In this document: in pieces, positions 11,182 to 19,129 of the stretch | Layout of the letters: each line of letters starts with the position of its first letter | How positions within the stretch are numbered: position 1 is the stretch's first letter | DNA from: Lutibacter maritimus | Lineage (GTDB): Bacteria; Bacteroidota; Bacteroidia; Flavobacteriales; Flavobacteriaceae | Assembly (NCBI RefSeq): GCF_900116115.1 | Contig: NZ_FOZP01000006.1 | Coordinates: 124,001-188,000, forward strand | Direction: 5' to 3' | DNA: 64,000 nt | Position numbers and translations under genes: made by a program | The notes under the pieces: model-generated | The model's database searches: none | What the model saw: the letters and a program-made list of their open reading frames with translations, nothing else | Told to the model about the DNA's origin: nothing

Positions 11182-11226
11182 CAAAGTTAGTTTAAAGGAA
11201 TATTAGTTTTGTAACTAAGATCACAT
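11182..11226 (-). promoter_or_regulatory. Crp/Fnr-type operator and -7 box of the molybdoenzyme operon
   Basis: At 11209-11226 lies TTGTAACTAAGATCACAT, an imperfect copy of the perfect palindrome at 19739-19756: 6 of 6 in one half-site and 4 of 6 in the other. On the minus strand it is followed by exactly 19 bp and then TAACTTTG (11189-11182), a perfect TAnnTTTG -7 box, 25 bp before the ATG. The palindrome centre would fall near -40, as in class II Crp activation. The TF assignment is inference. Confidence 0.65.
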
Positions 11227-11284
11227 ATAAATTTATTTAGAATGATTTTAAATAAAATAAGCATATCATTAAATCAAAATGGTT

Positions 11285-11292
11285 TATTTTTG
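11285..11292 (+). promoter_or_regulatory. Candidate -7 box for moaD
   Basis: TATTTTTG matches TAnnTTTG, 20 bp before the moaD ATG. No -33 TTTG is visible at the usual spacing. The Crp-like palindrome of the divergent operon lies 58 bp upstream. Confidence 0.45.
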
Positions 11293-11312
11293 TTAAATTA
11301 TTCAATAAAAAT

Positions 11313-11555
11313 ATGAAGATTCAACTACTTTTTTTTGGAATTACAACCGATTTAACTGGAGAGAATTCTATTAATTTTGAATTAAATACTGACATTACAG
11401 TACAAGATTTAAAAGAAGTTTTGATGCAAAAATTTCCAAAATTGAAAAATATGCATCAATTTGCTATTGCGGTAAATGAAGAATATGCTGAAGACACTCT
11501 AACTTTAAAGGAAAACGATGTTGTTGCAATAATTCCACCTGTTAGTGGCGGTTAA
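11313..11555 (+). CDS. moaD: MoaD, small subunit of molybdopterin synthase
   Basis: Ubiquitin-like sulfur carrier (80 aa) that delivers sulfur as a C-terminal thiocarboxylate to cyclic pyranopterin monophosphate. The family shape is clear: MKIQLLFFGITTDLTG start, the acidic VAIIPPVSGG end and the required terminal Gly-Gly. It is divergent from the molybdoenzyme operon and reads toward moaE, its partner, from which it is separated by a convergent DUF3817 gene. Its stop overlaps that gene's stop by 4 bp. Confidence 0.95.
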   Translation: MKIQLLFFGITTDLTGENSINFELNTDITVQDLKEVLMQKFPKLKNMHQFAIAVNEEYAEDTLTLKENDVVAIIPPVSGG

Positions 11556-11827
11556 TTTCTGAAGTGTTTTTTATCGATATAAAAAGTGCCAAATGGAATT
11601 ATAGATGCCACTAAAACCGTTACAAAGGTTTTAGATTTCCATTCTAACTGATATTTTAAAACTATTGCTAAAATAACATATGCTATAAAAAGTAAACCGT
11701 GTGGCATTCCTAATAATTTTACATAAGAATCTACACCTGTTAAATATTTAATTGGCGTTGCAATAAACAGCAACAATAAATAAGATACTCCTTCTAACAC
11801 GCTAATAATTCTAAATGTTTTCTTCAT
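11552..11827 (-). CDS. DUF3817 family membrane protein
   Basis: Small integral membrane protein of 91 residues with about three helices (ISVLEGVSYLLLLFIATPI, MPHGLLFIAYVILAIVL, TFVTVLVASIIPFGTFYI). The GVSYLLLLF and PHG..F motifs are typical of DUF3817 proteins; their function is unknown. It sits on the minus strand between moaD and moaE, which otherwise would form a natural pair, and overlaps the moaD stop. A -7 box TACTTTTG is seen at 11861-11854 on the minus strand. Confidence 0.85.
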   Translation of the reverse strand: MKKTFRIISVLEGVSYLLLLFIATPIKYLTGVDSYVKLLGMPHGLLFIAYVILAIVLKYQLEWKSKTFVTVLVASIIPFGTFYIDKKHFRN

Positions 11828-11875
11828 TAAGTTAAATATAAATTACAATTGGGCAAAAGTACACTTTTGATTTCT

Positions 11876-11883
11876 TAACTTTG
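11876..11883 (+). promoter_or_regulatory. Candidate -7 box for moaE
   Basis: TAACTTTG matches TAnnTTTG, 18 bp before the moaE ATG. This suggests moaE has its own promoter despite lying downstream of moaD. Confidence 0.4.
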
Positions 11884-11901
11884 TGAACGTTATCTTAAAA
11901 A

Positions 11902-12327
11902 ATGGAAAATAAAACTTCAGTAAAAATAACTTCGGATACTTTAAACCTTCAGGAATGTTACAATTTTGTACAAGATGCAGCCTGCGGTGGTATTGCTTTG
12001 TTTATTGGAACCGTAAGAAATGCTACACAAAATAAAGAAGTAACTTTATTAGATTTTAGCGGTTACGAACCAATGGCTATAAAAGAAATGCAAAAAATTG
12101 CAGATACTGCTTTGGTAAAATTTGCAATTCATAAAATTGCTATTCATCATGCGATAGGCGAATTAAAGATTGGTGATATTCCTGTAATTATTGCGGTTTC
12201 ATCAGCGCATAGAAAAGCAGCTTTTGAAGCTTGTGAATTTGCTATTGATACATTAAAAGAAACGGTTCCTATTTGGAAAAAAGAACATTTTGAAGATGGC
12301 GAAGTTTGGGTGAATACGCACCCTTAA
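11902..12327 (+). CDS. moaE: MoaE, large subunit of molybdopterin synthase
   Basis: Catalytic subunit (141 aa) that, with MoaD, converts cyclic pyranopterin monophosphate to molybdopterin. Family motifs present: GGIALFIGTVRNATQ, LDFSGYEPMA, AIHHAIGELKIGDIPVIIAVSSAHRKAAFEAC split over residues 75-110, and the catalytic lysine region PIWKKEHFEDGEVWV. Its 3' end is 1 bp from the convergent moeB-like gene. Confidence 0.95.
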   Translation: MENKTSVKITSDTLNLQECYNFVQDAACGGIALFIGTVRNATQNKEVTLLDFSGYEPMAIKEMQKIADTALVKFAIHKIAIHHAIGELKIGDIPVIIAVSSAHRKAAFEACEFAIDTLKETVPIWKKEHFEDGEVWVNTHP

Positions 12328-12328
12328 A

Positions 12329-13408
12329 TTAGTATTTTTCTATTCCTTCAAACAAACTAAAAACAGCTAAATCTGGAAATTTATTTTTAATTTTTTGAGT
12401 TATATCATAGCTCTTAATACCTTTTTCACAAACAAAAACATAGGTTTTATCAAACTTTGGAATAAACATTTCTATATCAAAAATTTTATGAGGAATTTTT
12501 TTATGTACTTCAAACGGAATAACCGTTTGAAGATTATTTATAACACTCACAATTTCAATATTTGAATCTTTTACCCGTTTTTTAAAATTAGATGAAGAAA
12601 TTAATAAAGCACTATCTTGTGTGGTGCAATGTGCATCTAAATAATTGGAGTTTCTAAAAATATCTTCAAAAATTAATGACTTGTTTTTCTTTAGCTTTAT
12701 TTTTAACTGACTGTTTTCTAAAGAATTATATATCAACAATTGATTAGTTAATAATTTACCTGTTTTGGTAATTAATTTTACAACTTCATTAACTTGCAAT
12801 AATGCAATAATACCAACAATTGGATTTAAAGTTCCTGCTTCTTCACAATTAGGAATATCAGTAGCAATTTCAGGAAAAGCGTCTCGTAAATTACACGTAT
12901 AATCACCATCACCATTTAATACATTAAAGGTTGCAACATAACCATCAAACTTATATAAAGAACCATAAACCAATGGCTTTTTTTTAAGCACACAAGCATC
13001 GTTTATTAAGTATTTAATCTGTAAATTATCGGTTCCATCAACAATTATATCATACTTAGCAATTAGTTCTAAAATAGAATTTTTATTGATGGCTTTGTTG
13101 GTGCAAGTAACTTTTGTAAACGGTGCTCTTTTTTCAATTTCTTTTGCTAAAATTTCAACCTTTGGCTGCTGAATATCTTTAACTCTAAAAAATACCTGAC
13201 GGTGTAGATTGGAAACAGAAACGTTATCAAAATCAACCAAATGCAATTCTCCAACACCGCTTGTGGCTAAATAAATGGCAACTGGACTTCCTAATCCTCC
13301 ACAACCAATAACCAAAACTTTGGCTTTTTGCAACAAATCTTGTCCGGTCAAACCAATTTCGGTTAAGGTAGTTTGCCGTTGAAAATATGCCTGTTTATTA
13401 AAGTCCAT
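12329..13408 (-). CDS. moeB: MoeB/ThiF-family adenylyltransferase with C-terminal rhodanese-like domain
   Basis: Activates the MoaD C-terminus by adenylation. Residues 1-250 are a ThiF/MoeB Rossmann domain with VIGCGGLGSPVAIYLATSGVG and the Asn/Arg block SNLHRQVFF. The catalytic Cys region is PNCEEAG. The last 100 residues resemble a rhodanese domain ending VFVCEKGIKSYDI, with the expected Cys. The paired CxxC zinc ligands of E. coli MoeB are not seen: only YTCNLRD remains at the first site. It overlaps the upstream DUF1835 gene by 11 bp and ends the minus-strand Moco operon. Confidence 0.88.
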   Translation of the reverse strand: MDFNKQAYFQRQTTLTEIGLTGQDLLQKAKVLVIGCGGLGSPVAIYLATSGVGELHLVDFDNVSVSNLHRQVFFRVKDIQQPKVEILAKEIEKRAPFTKVTCTNKAINKNSILELIAKYDIIVDGTDNLQIKYLINDACVLKKKPLVYGSLYKFDGYVATFNVLNGDGDYTCNLRDAFPEIATDIPNCEEAGTLNPIVGIIALLQVNEVVKLITKTGKLLTNQLLIYNSLENSQLKIKLKKNKSLIFEDIFRNSNYLDAHCTTQDSALLISSSNFKKRVKDSNIEIVSVINNLQTVIPFEVHKKIPHKIFDIEMFIPKFDKTYVFVCEKGIKSYDITQKIKNKFPDLAVFSLFEGIEKY

Positions 13409-14243
13409 TACTTAATAATTTACGTTTCCCATTTTCATTTAAATAATACTTTTCATCATCTACAAAAAAGAAATTATTTAACTCCTTAAGATACGCAAAA
13501 AATTGCACATCCCCAAAACCATACACAGTATTTTCATTTTGCCAAAATAGTAATTTTTGAACTATTTTTTCAGAAGATAAAGCTTCAGACGCAATAATTT
13601 GAAGTATTTTATTCTCAATTTCATTGAAACCATTTTCTTGCGGAAACCTTTTTAAATGTTGATTTATTGCAGCTTGTAAATAGGTGAATTTTCCGGTTTT
13701 ACTAAAGTTAAAATCGGATAGTTCTTTATAATTATTTTGAACATATAATTTCCAAGCCTGATCTGCAAAAATTAAATTATTTTTTGTGAGTTTTACTTTA
13801 TTTTTATAAAGTGCTACATATTCTTCTGAAGAAAAGTCACTTAATGAATGTAACTTGGTTTTTCCTTTTACCCTTCCAGTGCAAACTAAATTATAGGTAA
13901 CATCTTTTCGGTAATTCTGCAATAAAAATGAACACATTGCCAATAAATTTACTTGACAAAACAAATCGTATTCAAACCACAAAACAATTTCATCATACAC
14001 CGCTAAATCTTCAATTTTTAAGATTTCTTTAATGGTTTTGTCAAAATATTCTAATTTTCCTATGCTAAAATATTTTTCAAAAAAAGCATAGCGTTGTTTC
14101 CAAAAATCATCACTGGCGACTTGCTCCAAAATTGGTCCTTCACAAAACATTTCTCTACAAATTACAATATCGCCTTTTATTCCTGATTTTTGAAATATTG
14201 GCAAAATTGCATCACCGTTAAGTACGTGAATAGAATTAGTCAT
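13398..14243 (-). CDS. DUF1835 domain-containing protein embedded in the Moco operon
   Basis: 281 residues. The N-terminal third (IHVLNGDAILPIFQKSGIKG, then WFEYDLFCQVNLL near residue 105) matches DUF1835, a family of unknown function with a Rossmann-like start. No metal or cofactor motif is obvious. It overlaps mobA upstream by 8 bp and the moeB-like gene downstream by 11 bp, so it is translationally packed inside the Moco operon. A Moco role is inference from position only. Confidence 0.8.
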   Translation of the reverse strand: MTNSIHVLNGDAILPIFQKSGIKGDIVICREMFCEGPILEQVASDDFWKQRYAFFEKYFSIGKLEYFDKTIKEILKIEDLAVYDEIVLWFEYDLFCQVNLLAMCSFLLQNYRKDVTYNLVCTGRVKGKTKLHSLSDFSSEEYVALYKNKVKLTKNNLIFADQAWKLYVQNNYKELSDFNFSKTGKFTYLQAAINQHLKRFPQENGFNEIENKILQIIASEALSSEKIVQKLLFWQNENTVYGFGDVQFFAYLKELNNFFFVDDEKYYLNENGKRKLLSNGL

Positions 14244-15348
14244 TTATTTCTTTGTATGCTTCTTTAAAATCTTCAGGAGTATTAATATTTCTGATAAAAC
14301 TATCATCAATTTCAACAATTTCAACATCAGAATTTATCAATACTTTACGCGGACAAGAATAACCTTGCGCTAAATAATTTAACAATAACGTATAACTTTT
14401 AGGCTCCCAAATGGTAATTAATGGTTCTGGAAACTGAGCGTTTTTCCCTTTAATAGTTGTTGCTATTTTTGATGGATTTCTATGTTTTAATAACAATTGA
14501 ATAACCTCACTATTTACAAATGGCAAATCGGTAGCTAATACTAGCCAAGCAACATTAGGGTTTTCTTGAAAAGCAGAACAAATTGCACCAAACGGACCTA
14601 AACCAATAAATTTATCGGTGATTTTATTTTCTATTGAAATTTCTTGTTCTTCACGAACCGATAAAAACGTTTTTAAATGATTTTTTTCCAACAAATCAAT
14701 AGTTACATCACGCTGATTTTTACCATAAAATTGCAGCGTTCCTTTGTCCGTTCCCATTCTGGTACTTTTCCCACCGGCTAACACTAAACCTTGAATTGGA
14801 GCTATTCTTTGCTTGATAAGATTCTCTATATGTTTAGAGATTTTATCAATTTCATCAATAGAATAACAGATTAAATTTTTAATTTGAGGATTATGCTCTT
14901 CTAAAAAATAGAAATATTTTGAATCATTTGTTAATTTTATAACAAACTGTATATTATTTAACTGATTTAATCTTTTTAAAACCGAAGTTTCTTTATCATT
15001 ATCTAAAATCAAAATTTGTTTGGCAGCTTCGTAATGATTTCCGTTGATAAATAAAAAATCGTACTGAGAAAACTGAATGCGTTGATTGAATTTATTTACA
15101 CTAGAATTCACTTCAATTTTAGCAGTTCCTTTATGGTGAAAAACATATTTTTCTAGCGGTTTAGTTTCAATTGCATCATTATGTGAAGCATCAAAATATG
15201 CCAATTTATAATTCGCCATTTTTTGACTAACTTGATGTACTAAATTAGAAATAACATCGCATTTAGTACCAACAATTGAAATTTCATTGGTTGCAAAATT
15301 ATCGTTATCTCTTAATGCAAGTTTTGCGTGTTTTTGATGTTTACCCAT
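14236..15348 (-). CDS. mobA: MobA-like molybdenum cofactor guanylyltransferase with degenerate MobB-like N-terminal domain
   Basis: Attaches GMP to Mo-molybdopterin to make the bis-MGD cofactor used by DMSO-reductase-family enzymes. The C-terminal half (about 185-370) has the nucleotidyltransferase signature GLVLAGGKSTRMGTDKGTL. The N-terminal half looks like a MobB fold (ISIVGTKCDVISNLVHQV, then YFDASHND), but the Walker A GxxGxGK[ST] is lost. I start at the ATG of MGKHQKHAKLALR (15348), overlapping moaC by 8 bp; the frame is open to 15381. Confidence 0.87.
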   Translation of the reverse strand: MGKHQKHAKLALRDNDNFATNEISIVGTKCDVISNLVHQVSQKMANYKLAYFDASHNDAIETKPLEKYVFHHKGTAKIEVNSSVNKFNQRIQFSQYDFLFINGNHYEAAKQILILDNDKETSVLKRLNQLNNIQFVIKLTNDSKYFYFLEEHNPQIKNLICYSIDEIDKISKHIENLIKQRIAPIQGLVLAGGKSTRMGTDKGTLQFYGKNQRDVTIDLLEKNHLKTFLSVREEQEISIENKITDKFIGLGPFGAICSAFQENPNVAWLVLATDLPFVNSEVIQLLLKHRNPSKIATTIKGKNAQFPEPLITIWEPKSYTLLLNYLAQGYSCPRKVLINSDVEIVEIDDSFIRNINTPEDFKEAYKEIND

Positions 15349-15820
15349 TTTTAATATCACTTTTTCCACCCGATTTTTCAAACAATTTCACTTCTTTAAT
15401 TACCATTTTTTGCGAAATGGCTTTACACATATCATATACGGTAAGTGCCGCTAAATTTGCACCTGTTAAAGCTTCCATTTCAACACCGGTTTTCCCTTCA
15501 ATTGCAACGGTACAAAGTATTTCAATATGCTCTTTATCTGTAATTTCTATATCAATATCAACGCCATTAATTAGTAAAGGATGGCACATTGGAATTAATT
15601 CTGAAGTTTTTTTAACTGCCTGAATACCAGCGATAATAGCCGTTTGAAAAACAGGACCTTTTTTAGTAATTAATTCATCATTATTAAAATGAGAAATAAT
15701 TTCCTCACCTAAAAACATAGTGGCTTTTGCTGTTGCTTTTCGTTTAGTGATTTTTTTATCGCCAACATTCACCATCTTAGGTTGATTTTTTTTATTGATA
15801 TGGCTAAATTTATCTTCCAT
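15341..15820 (-). CDS. moaC: Cyclic pyranopterin monophosphate synthase MoaC
   Basis: Second step of Moco synthesis. 159 residues with the conserved MVNVGDKKITKRKATA start, ELIPMCHPLLINGVDI and the catalytic region GKTGVEMEALTGANLAALTVYDMCKA. Length and motifs are complete. It lies between moeA (36 bp upstream) and mobA (8-bp overlap downstream). Confidence 0.97.
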   Translation of the reverse strand: MEDKFSHINKKNQPKMVNVGDKKITKRKATAKATMFLGEEIISHFNNDELITKKGPVFQTAIIAGIQAVKKTSELIPMCHPLLINGVDIDIEITDKEHIEILCTVAIEGKTGVEMEALTGANLAALTVYDMCKAISQKMVIKEVKLFEKSGGKSDIKNG

Positions 15821-15856
15821 AAATATAAGATTCCAAAACGAGTTCAGAATAATGTT

Positions 15857-17050
15857 TTATCTAAATTTAATAATTGGAAAAATTGTTCCTTTCGTAAAGT
15901 TAGTGCTATCATCTGGCAATTCCAAAAAAGCATCCGCATCTACTAAATTTGCTAAATCCCCAGAGCCTTTTCCTGCTATTGGGGTTGCATATAATTTCCC
16001 TTCTTCTTGCGTAAGTTTTACTTGTAAAAAATAGGTTAAATTAGGTTTAAAATAAAAATCTTCTGATAAAATTGCTTCATTTTTAGGCATTTCTAAATTA
16101 ACAGATTTATAATACCACGGATAAAAATATTTTAAACAACTTACAAAGGTAGAAACCGGATTTCCTGGAAAAGCAAAAACCGTTTTATGCTGCTTTTTAC
16201 CAAACCAAAATGGTTTTCCTGGTCGTTGTTTTACTTGATGAAATAATTTTTGAACACCTAAATTATTCAAAACTTCAGGAATAAAATCGAATTTACCTTT
16301 AGAAACTGCACCGCTAAAAAGTAATACATCATATTCATTTAAAAAACCTTCAATTGTAGAAGTTAACGTTTCTTTATCATCTAAAATATGTGCTGTTTCA
16401 GCTTTTATTTGCAGTTTTTCTAATAATGAAACCAACGCATACACATTACTTCTTCTAATTTGATGTTCTGCCGGAATTTGGTCTACTTCAACCAACTCAT
16501 TTCCTGTTGAAACAATCATAACTTTTGGCTGCTTTGCAACTTTTACTTTCTCTTTACCAACCGTTGCAAACACGCTAATTTCAGCTGCAGAAATTAAAAT
16601 GTCTTTGGGAATTAAAACATCACCTTGCTTTCTGTCCAATCCTTTTAAATGCACATTTTGAAATTCCTTTACAGCTTCTAAATTAACTGTTGCACTATTA
16701 TTTTCTATAGTTAATAATTCATATTGAATTACAGCATCAGTATTTTTTGGTAAGACAGCACCTGTCATTGCTTCAATACAATTTTCTGTATTTTTTAATG
16801 ATAATTGTGGGCTTCCAGCAGCTTGTATTCCTTCAATTTTAAAAGAACGAATTCCGTTATTAAAAGCTTCGGATGAAATTGCAATTCCATCCATACTAAC
16901 TCTGTTAAACGGTGGAAAATCTCTATCGGCAACAATATTTTCTTGTAAAATTCTACCTGAAGATTGTAAAAAATCAATTTCTTCAATTCCAAAATCTTCA
17001 GCGCTTTTTAAAATAATTTCAAGAGCATCTTTTACTGTTGTTAATTCCAT
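15857..17050 (-). CDS. moeA: Molybdopterin molybdenumtransferase MoeA
   Basis: Inserts molybdate into adenylated molybdopterin. 397 residues with the MoeA plan: domain with DFPPFNRVSMDGIAI, GAVLPKNTDAVIQYE, the MoCF-binding core VMIVSTGNELV and VLLFSGAVSKGKFDFIPEVL, and FAFPGNPVSTFV. In typical MoeA the third motif reads SGGVS; here it is SGAVSKGKFD. Follows moaA by 21 bp in the same operon. Confidence 0.96.
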   Translation of the reverse strand: MELTTVKDALEIILKSAEDFGIEEIDFLQSSGRILQENIVADRDFPPFNRVSMDGIAISSEAFNNGIRSFKIEGIQAAGSPQLSLKNTENCIEAMTGAVLPKNTDAVIQYELLTIENNSATVNLEAVKEFQNVHLKGLDRKQGDVLIPKDILISAAEISVFATVGKEKVKVAKQPKVMIVSTGNELVEVDQIPAEHQIRRSNVYALVSLLEKLQIKAETAHILDDKETLTSTIEGFLNEYDVLLFSGAVSKGKFDFIPEVLNNLGVQKLFHQVKQRPGKPFWFGKKQHKTVFAFPGNPVSTFVSCLKYFYPWYYKSVNLEMPKNEAILSEDFYFKPNLTYFLQVKLTQEEGKLYATPIAGKGSGDLANLVDADAFLELPDDSTNFTKGTIFPIIKFR

Positions 17051-17071
17051 TGTTGTTGGTTATTAATTAAT

Positions 17072-18058
17072 TTACCCTCCAATTGTAGACATACTTTCGG
17101 AAATATCATTTCCTCTGTTGGCTTCTGCAATAAAACCGTTTTCTGGTTTATGATGTACGGTTTTTATAAACAATTCTTTCAACTCATCATCACTTGCGCC
17201 ATTTCTAATAAAATCGCGCACATTAAAAACGCCACCGTCAAACAAGCAGTTTTTAAACATTCCGGTTGCTGTAATTCTAATTCTATTACAATCGTTGCAA
17301 ATGGTTCTGGTAAATGCTGGAATTATACCAAAAGTTCCTTTATAATTTGGGATTTTATAGTTTTTTGAAGTGGACGACTTTTTTGAAATAACTGATTCAA
17401 CCTCTGGAAAATGATTTTTTATATGATTTATAATTTTATTGAAATCCCAAAGTTCTGCCATATCTCTTTGTCCTTTTCCATTAAAAGGCATCTCTTCAAT
17501 AAAACGAACTGCAATATCTTTTTCTTTTGAAAGCTCAACAAAATCTATAATTTCATCGGTATTAAAACCAGATTGCACTACTACATTCAGTTTTAATTTA
17601 AGTTTACTTTTTTCTAATTTCTGAAAAGTATCAAACACATTTTCAAAAACATCTCTACGCGTTATTGTCGCAAATTTTTCTTTATGTAAACTATCAATAC
17701 TTAAATTAATAGCGTTTATGTTTAAAGCTTCTAACTTATCTATATAATTTGAAATTAATGCGCCGTTTGTAGTAATGTTAATTTCATCTAACTTATCATT
17801 AAAGGAAAGTGATTCTAAAAAATTCACAAAATCTTTTCTTACAAACGGTTCTCCACCAGTTAAACGAACTTTATTTACACCTAATTCAGACAGTACACGA
17901 GTAATTCTGTACATTTCTTTATAGGAAAGTAATTCTTTTCTATCAACAATATCAATTCCTTTAGCTGGCATACAGTATTGACAGCGCAAATTACAACGAT
18001 CTGTAACTGCTAAACGTAAATATGAAATTTTTCTACCAAATTTATCCCTTAACTCCAT
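17072..18058 (-). CDS. moaA: GTP 3',8-cyclase MoaA
   Basis: Radical SAM enzyme for the first Moco step. 328 residues. The SAM cluster motif is CNLRCQYC (C-x3-C-x2-C), followed by VRLTGGEPFVRKDF. The C-terminal second cluster motif is CNDCNRIRIT with a third Cys at MFKNCLFDGG. The chain ends in Gly-Gly, as MoaA should. Its ATG touches the upstream crp stop (1-bp overlap), implying coupled translation. Confidence 0.97.
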   Translation of the reverse strand: MELRDKFGRKISYLRLAVTDRCNLRCQYCMPAKGIDIVDRKELLSYKEMYRITRVLSELGVNKVRLTGGEPFVRKDFVNFLESLSFNDKLDEINITTNGALISNYIDKLEALNINAINLSIDSLHKEKFATITRRDVFENVFDTFQKLEKSKLKLKLNVVVQSGFNTDEIIDFVELSKEKDIAVRFIEEMPFNGKGQRDMAELWDFNKIINHIKNHFPEVESVISKKSSTSKNYKIPNYKGTFGIIPAFTRTICNDCNRIRITATGMFKNCLFDGGVFNVRDFIRNGASDDELKELFIKTVHHKPENGFIAEANRGNDISESMSTIGG

Positions 18059-18693
18059 TAATTGAGTGTTATTTTATTTCTTCCTAAAATTATAACTTCT
18101 TCTTTTTCTAATTTTTTTAGTACTCTTGAAATAGCTTCTCTTGATACTTTTAAATCACGTGCAATATCAAAATGCTTTCTATTAATTGTATTGCTATTAT
18201 AAACTAAACTAGCATTTTCCAGATACTTTAACAATCTGAATTCTAAATTTTCAAAAGCAATGTCATTTATTTTCTCAATTAAAAATGATGTTTGCCTGTA
18301 ATTTAGTTTCATAAAATATAAACGCCACGAATTGTATTTTACAAACCACGAATTTACGGTTTTTACAGGAACTGCTATGTAAGTAATAGTACTTTCAGCT
18401 TTTAACCTAATTTCACTATTTTTATTTTCTAATGCGTAAGTAATTGCAATGGAGCTTGTTTGTTGTGACGTTAAATAATGTAAAAAAATACCGTTTCCTT
18501 TTCCATCACGTCTCATCACTTTAACAACTCCTGAAGTTATAAAAGGAATAAACTCAATCTCTCGACGAATTTCTAAAATTATTTTATCTGGCTCAGCTTT
18601 TTTTAAAATACCATAATTACAGATTTCTTGCCTTAAATTATCTTCAAAAATGGTTGAAAAATTTTGGGCAACAATTTCATTTATTTTCATCAA
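18058..18693 (-). CDS. Crp/Fnr-family regulator in the sulfur transporter / Moco operon
   Basis: 211 residues: cyclic-nucleotide-binding-like beta-roll (about 20-120), long helix, and C-terminal winged helix with DIARDLKVSREAISRVLKKLE. No CxxC-type FeS motif is seen, so it is not a classical Fnr. Paralogous to the protein encoded at 19760-20395. Lies 10 bp after the second YeeE/YedE gene and overlaps moaA by 1 bp. A role in controlling the two Crp-box promoters of this region is inference. A second ATG lies one codon in. Confidence 0.88.
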   Translation of the reverse strand: MMKINEIVAQNFSTIFEDNLRQEICNYGILKKAEPDKIILEIRREIEFIPFITSGVVKVMRRDGKGNGIFLHYLTSQQTSSIAITYALENKNSEIRLKAESTITYIAVPVKTVNSWFVKYNSWRLYFMKLNYRQTSFLIEKINDIAFENLEFRLLKYLENASLVYNSNTINRKHFDIARDLKVSREAISRVLKKLEKEEVIILGRNKITLN

Positions 18694-18703
18694 AATAAAT
18701 AAT

Positions 18704-19117
18704 TTAATGTGGTAGTTTATTTTTTAAAAGACCATATAAAAAGGCTCCTAAAGTTGCGCCAAATATTACTATTAAAATAGCTACAATACCTCTGCCTATT
18801 AAAACAAACATTGGGCCTGGACAAGCTCCGGCTAATGCCCAACCTAAGCCAAATAAAATACCGCCTAATAAATTTCTGTACAATCCAACTTTTTTAAGAG
18901 CTATATGAATTTCATTTCCTTCAAAAGTTTTAACCATTTTTTTTCGGAATAAAAACATACTTATCATTCCTAAAACAACTGCTGAACCGATAATTCCGTA
19001 CATATGAAACGACTGAAATTTAAACATTTCATAAATTCTAAACCACGAAATAATTTCGGCTTTGCTCATTACTATTCCAAAAAGAATACCTACTAAAAAA
19101 AATTTAATGTATTTCAT
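18704..19117 (-). CDS. YeeE/YedE (DUF6691-type) sulfur transport membrane protein, second half
   Basis: 137 residues, about four membrane helices. The motif ALAGACPGPMFVLIGRG holds the conserved Cys of the YeeE/YedE repeat thought to relay thiosulfate or other sulfur species across the membrane. It lies 12 bp after the first half, so the two half-size proteins probably form one transporter. The position directly ahead of the Moco genes suggests that sulfur supply or substrate uptake is linked to the molybdoenzyme. Confidence 0.88.
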   Translation of the reverse strand: MKYIKFFLVGILFGIVMSKAEIISWFRIYEMFKFQSFHMYGIIGSAVVLGMISMFLFRKKMVKTFEGNEIHIALKKVGLYRNLLGGILFGLGWALAGACPGPMFVLIGRGIVAILIVIFGATLGAFLYGLLKNKLPH

Positions 19118-19129
19118 AATGCTTTCTTT

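Noticed and set aside
10719-11190. Three overlapping plus-strand reading frames of 122-134 codons opposite the ferredoxin gene
   Set aside because: They mirror Cys-rich codons of the four-cluster ferredoxin on the minus strand and have no recognisable domain, promoter or start context.
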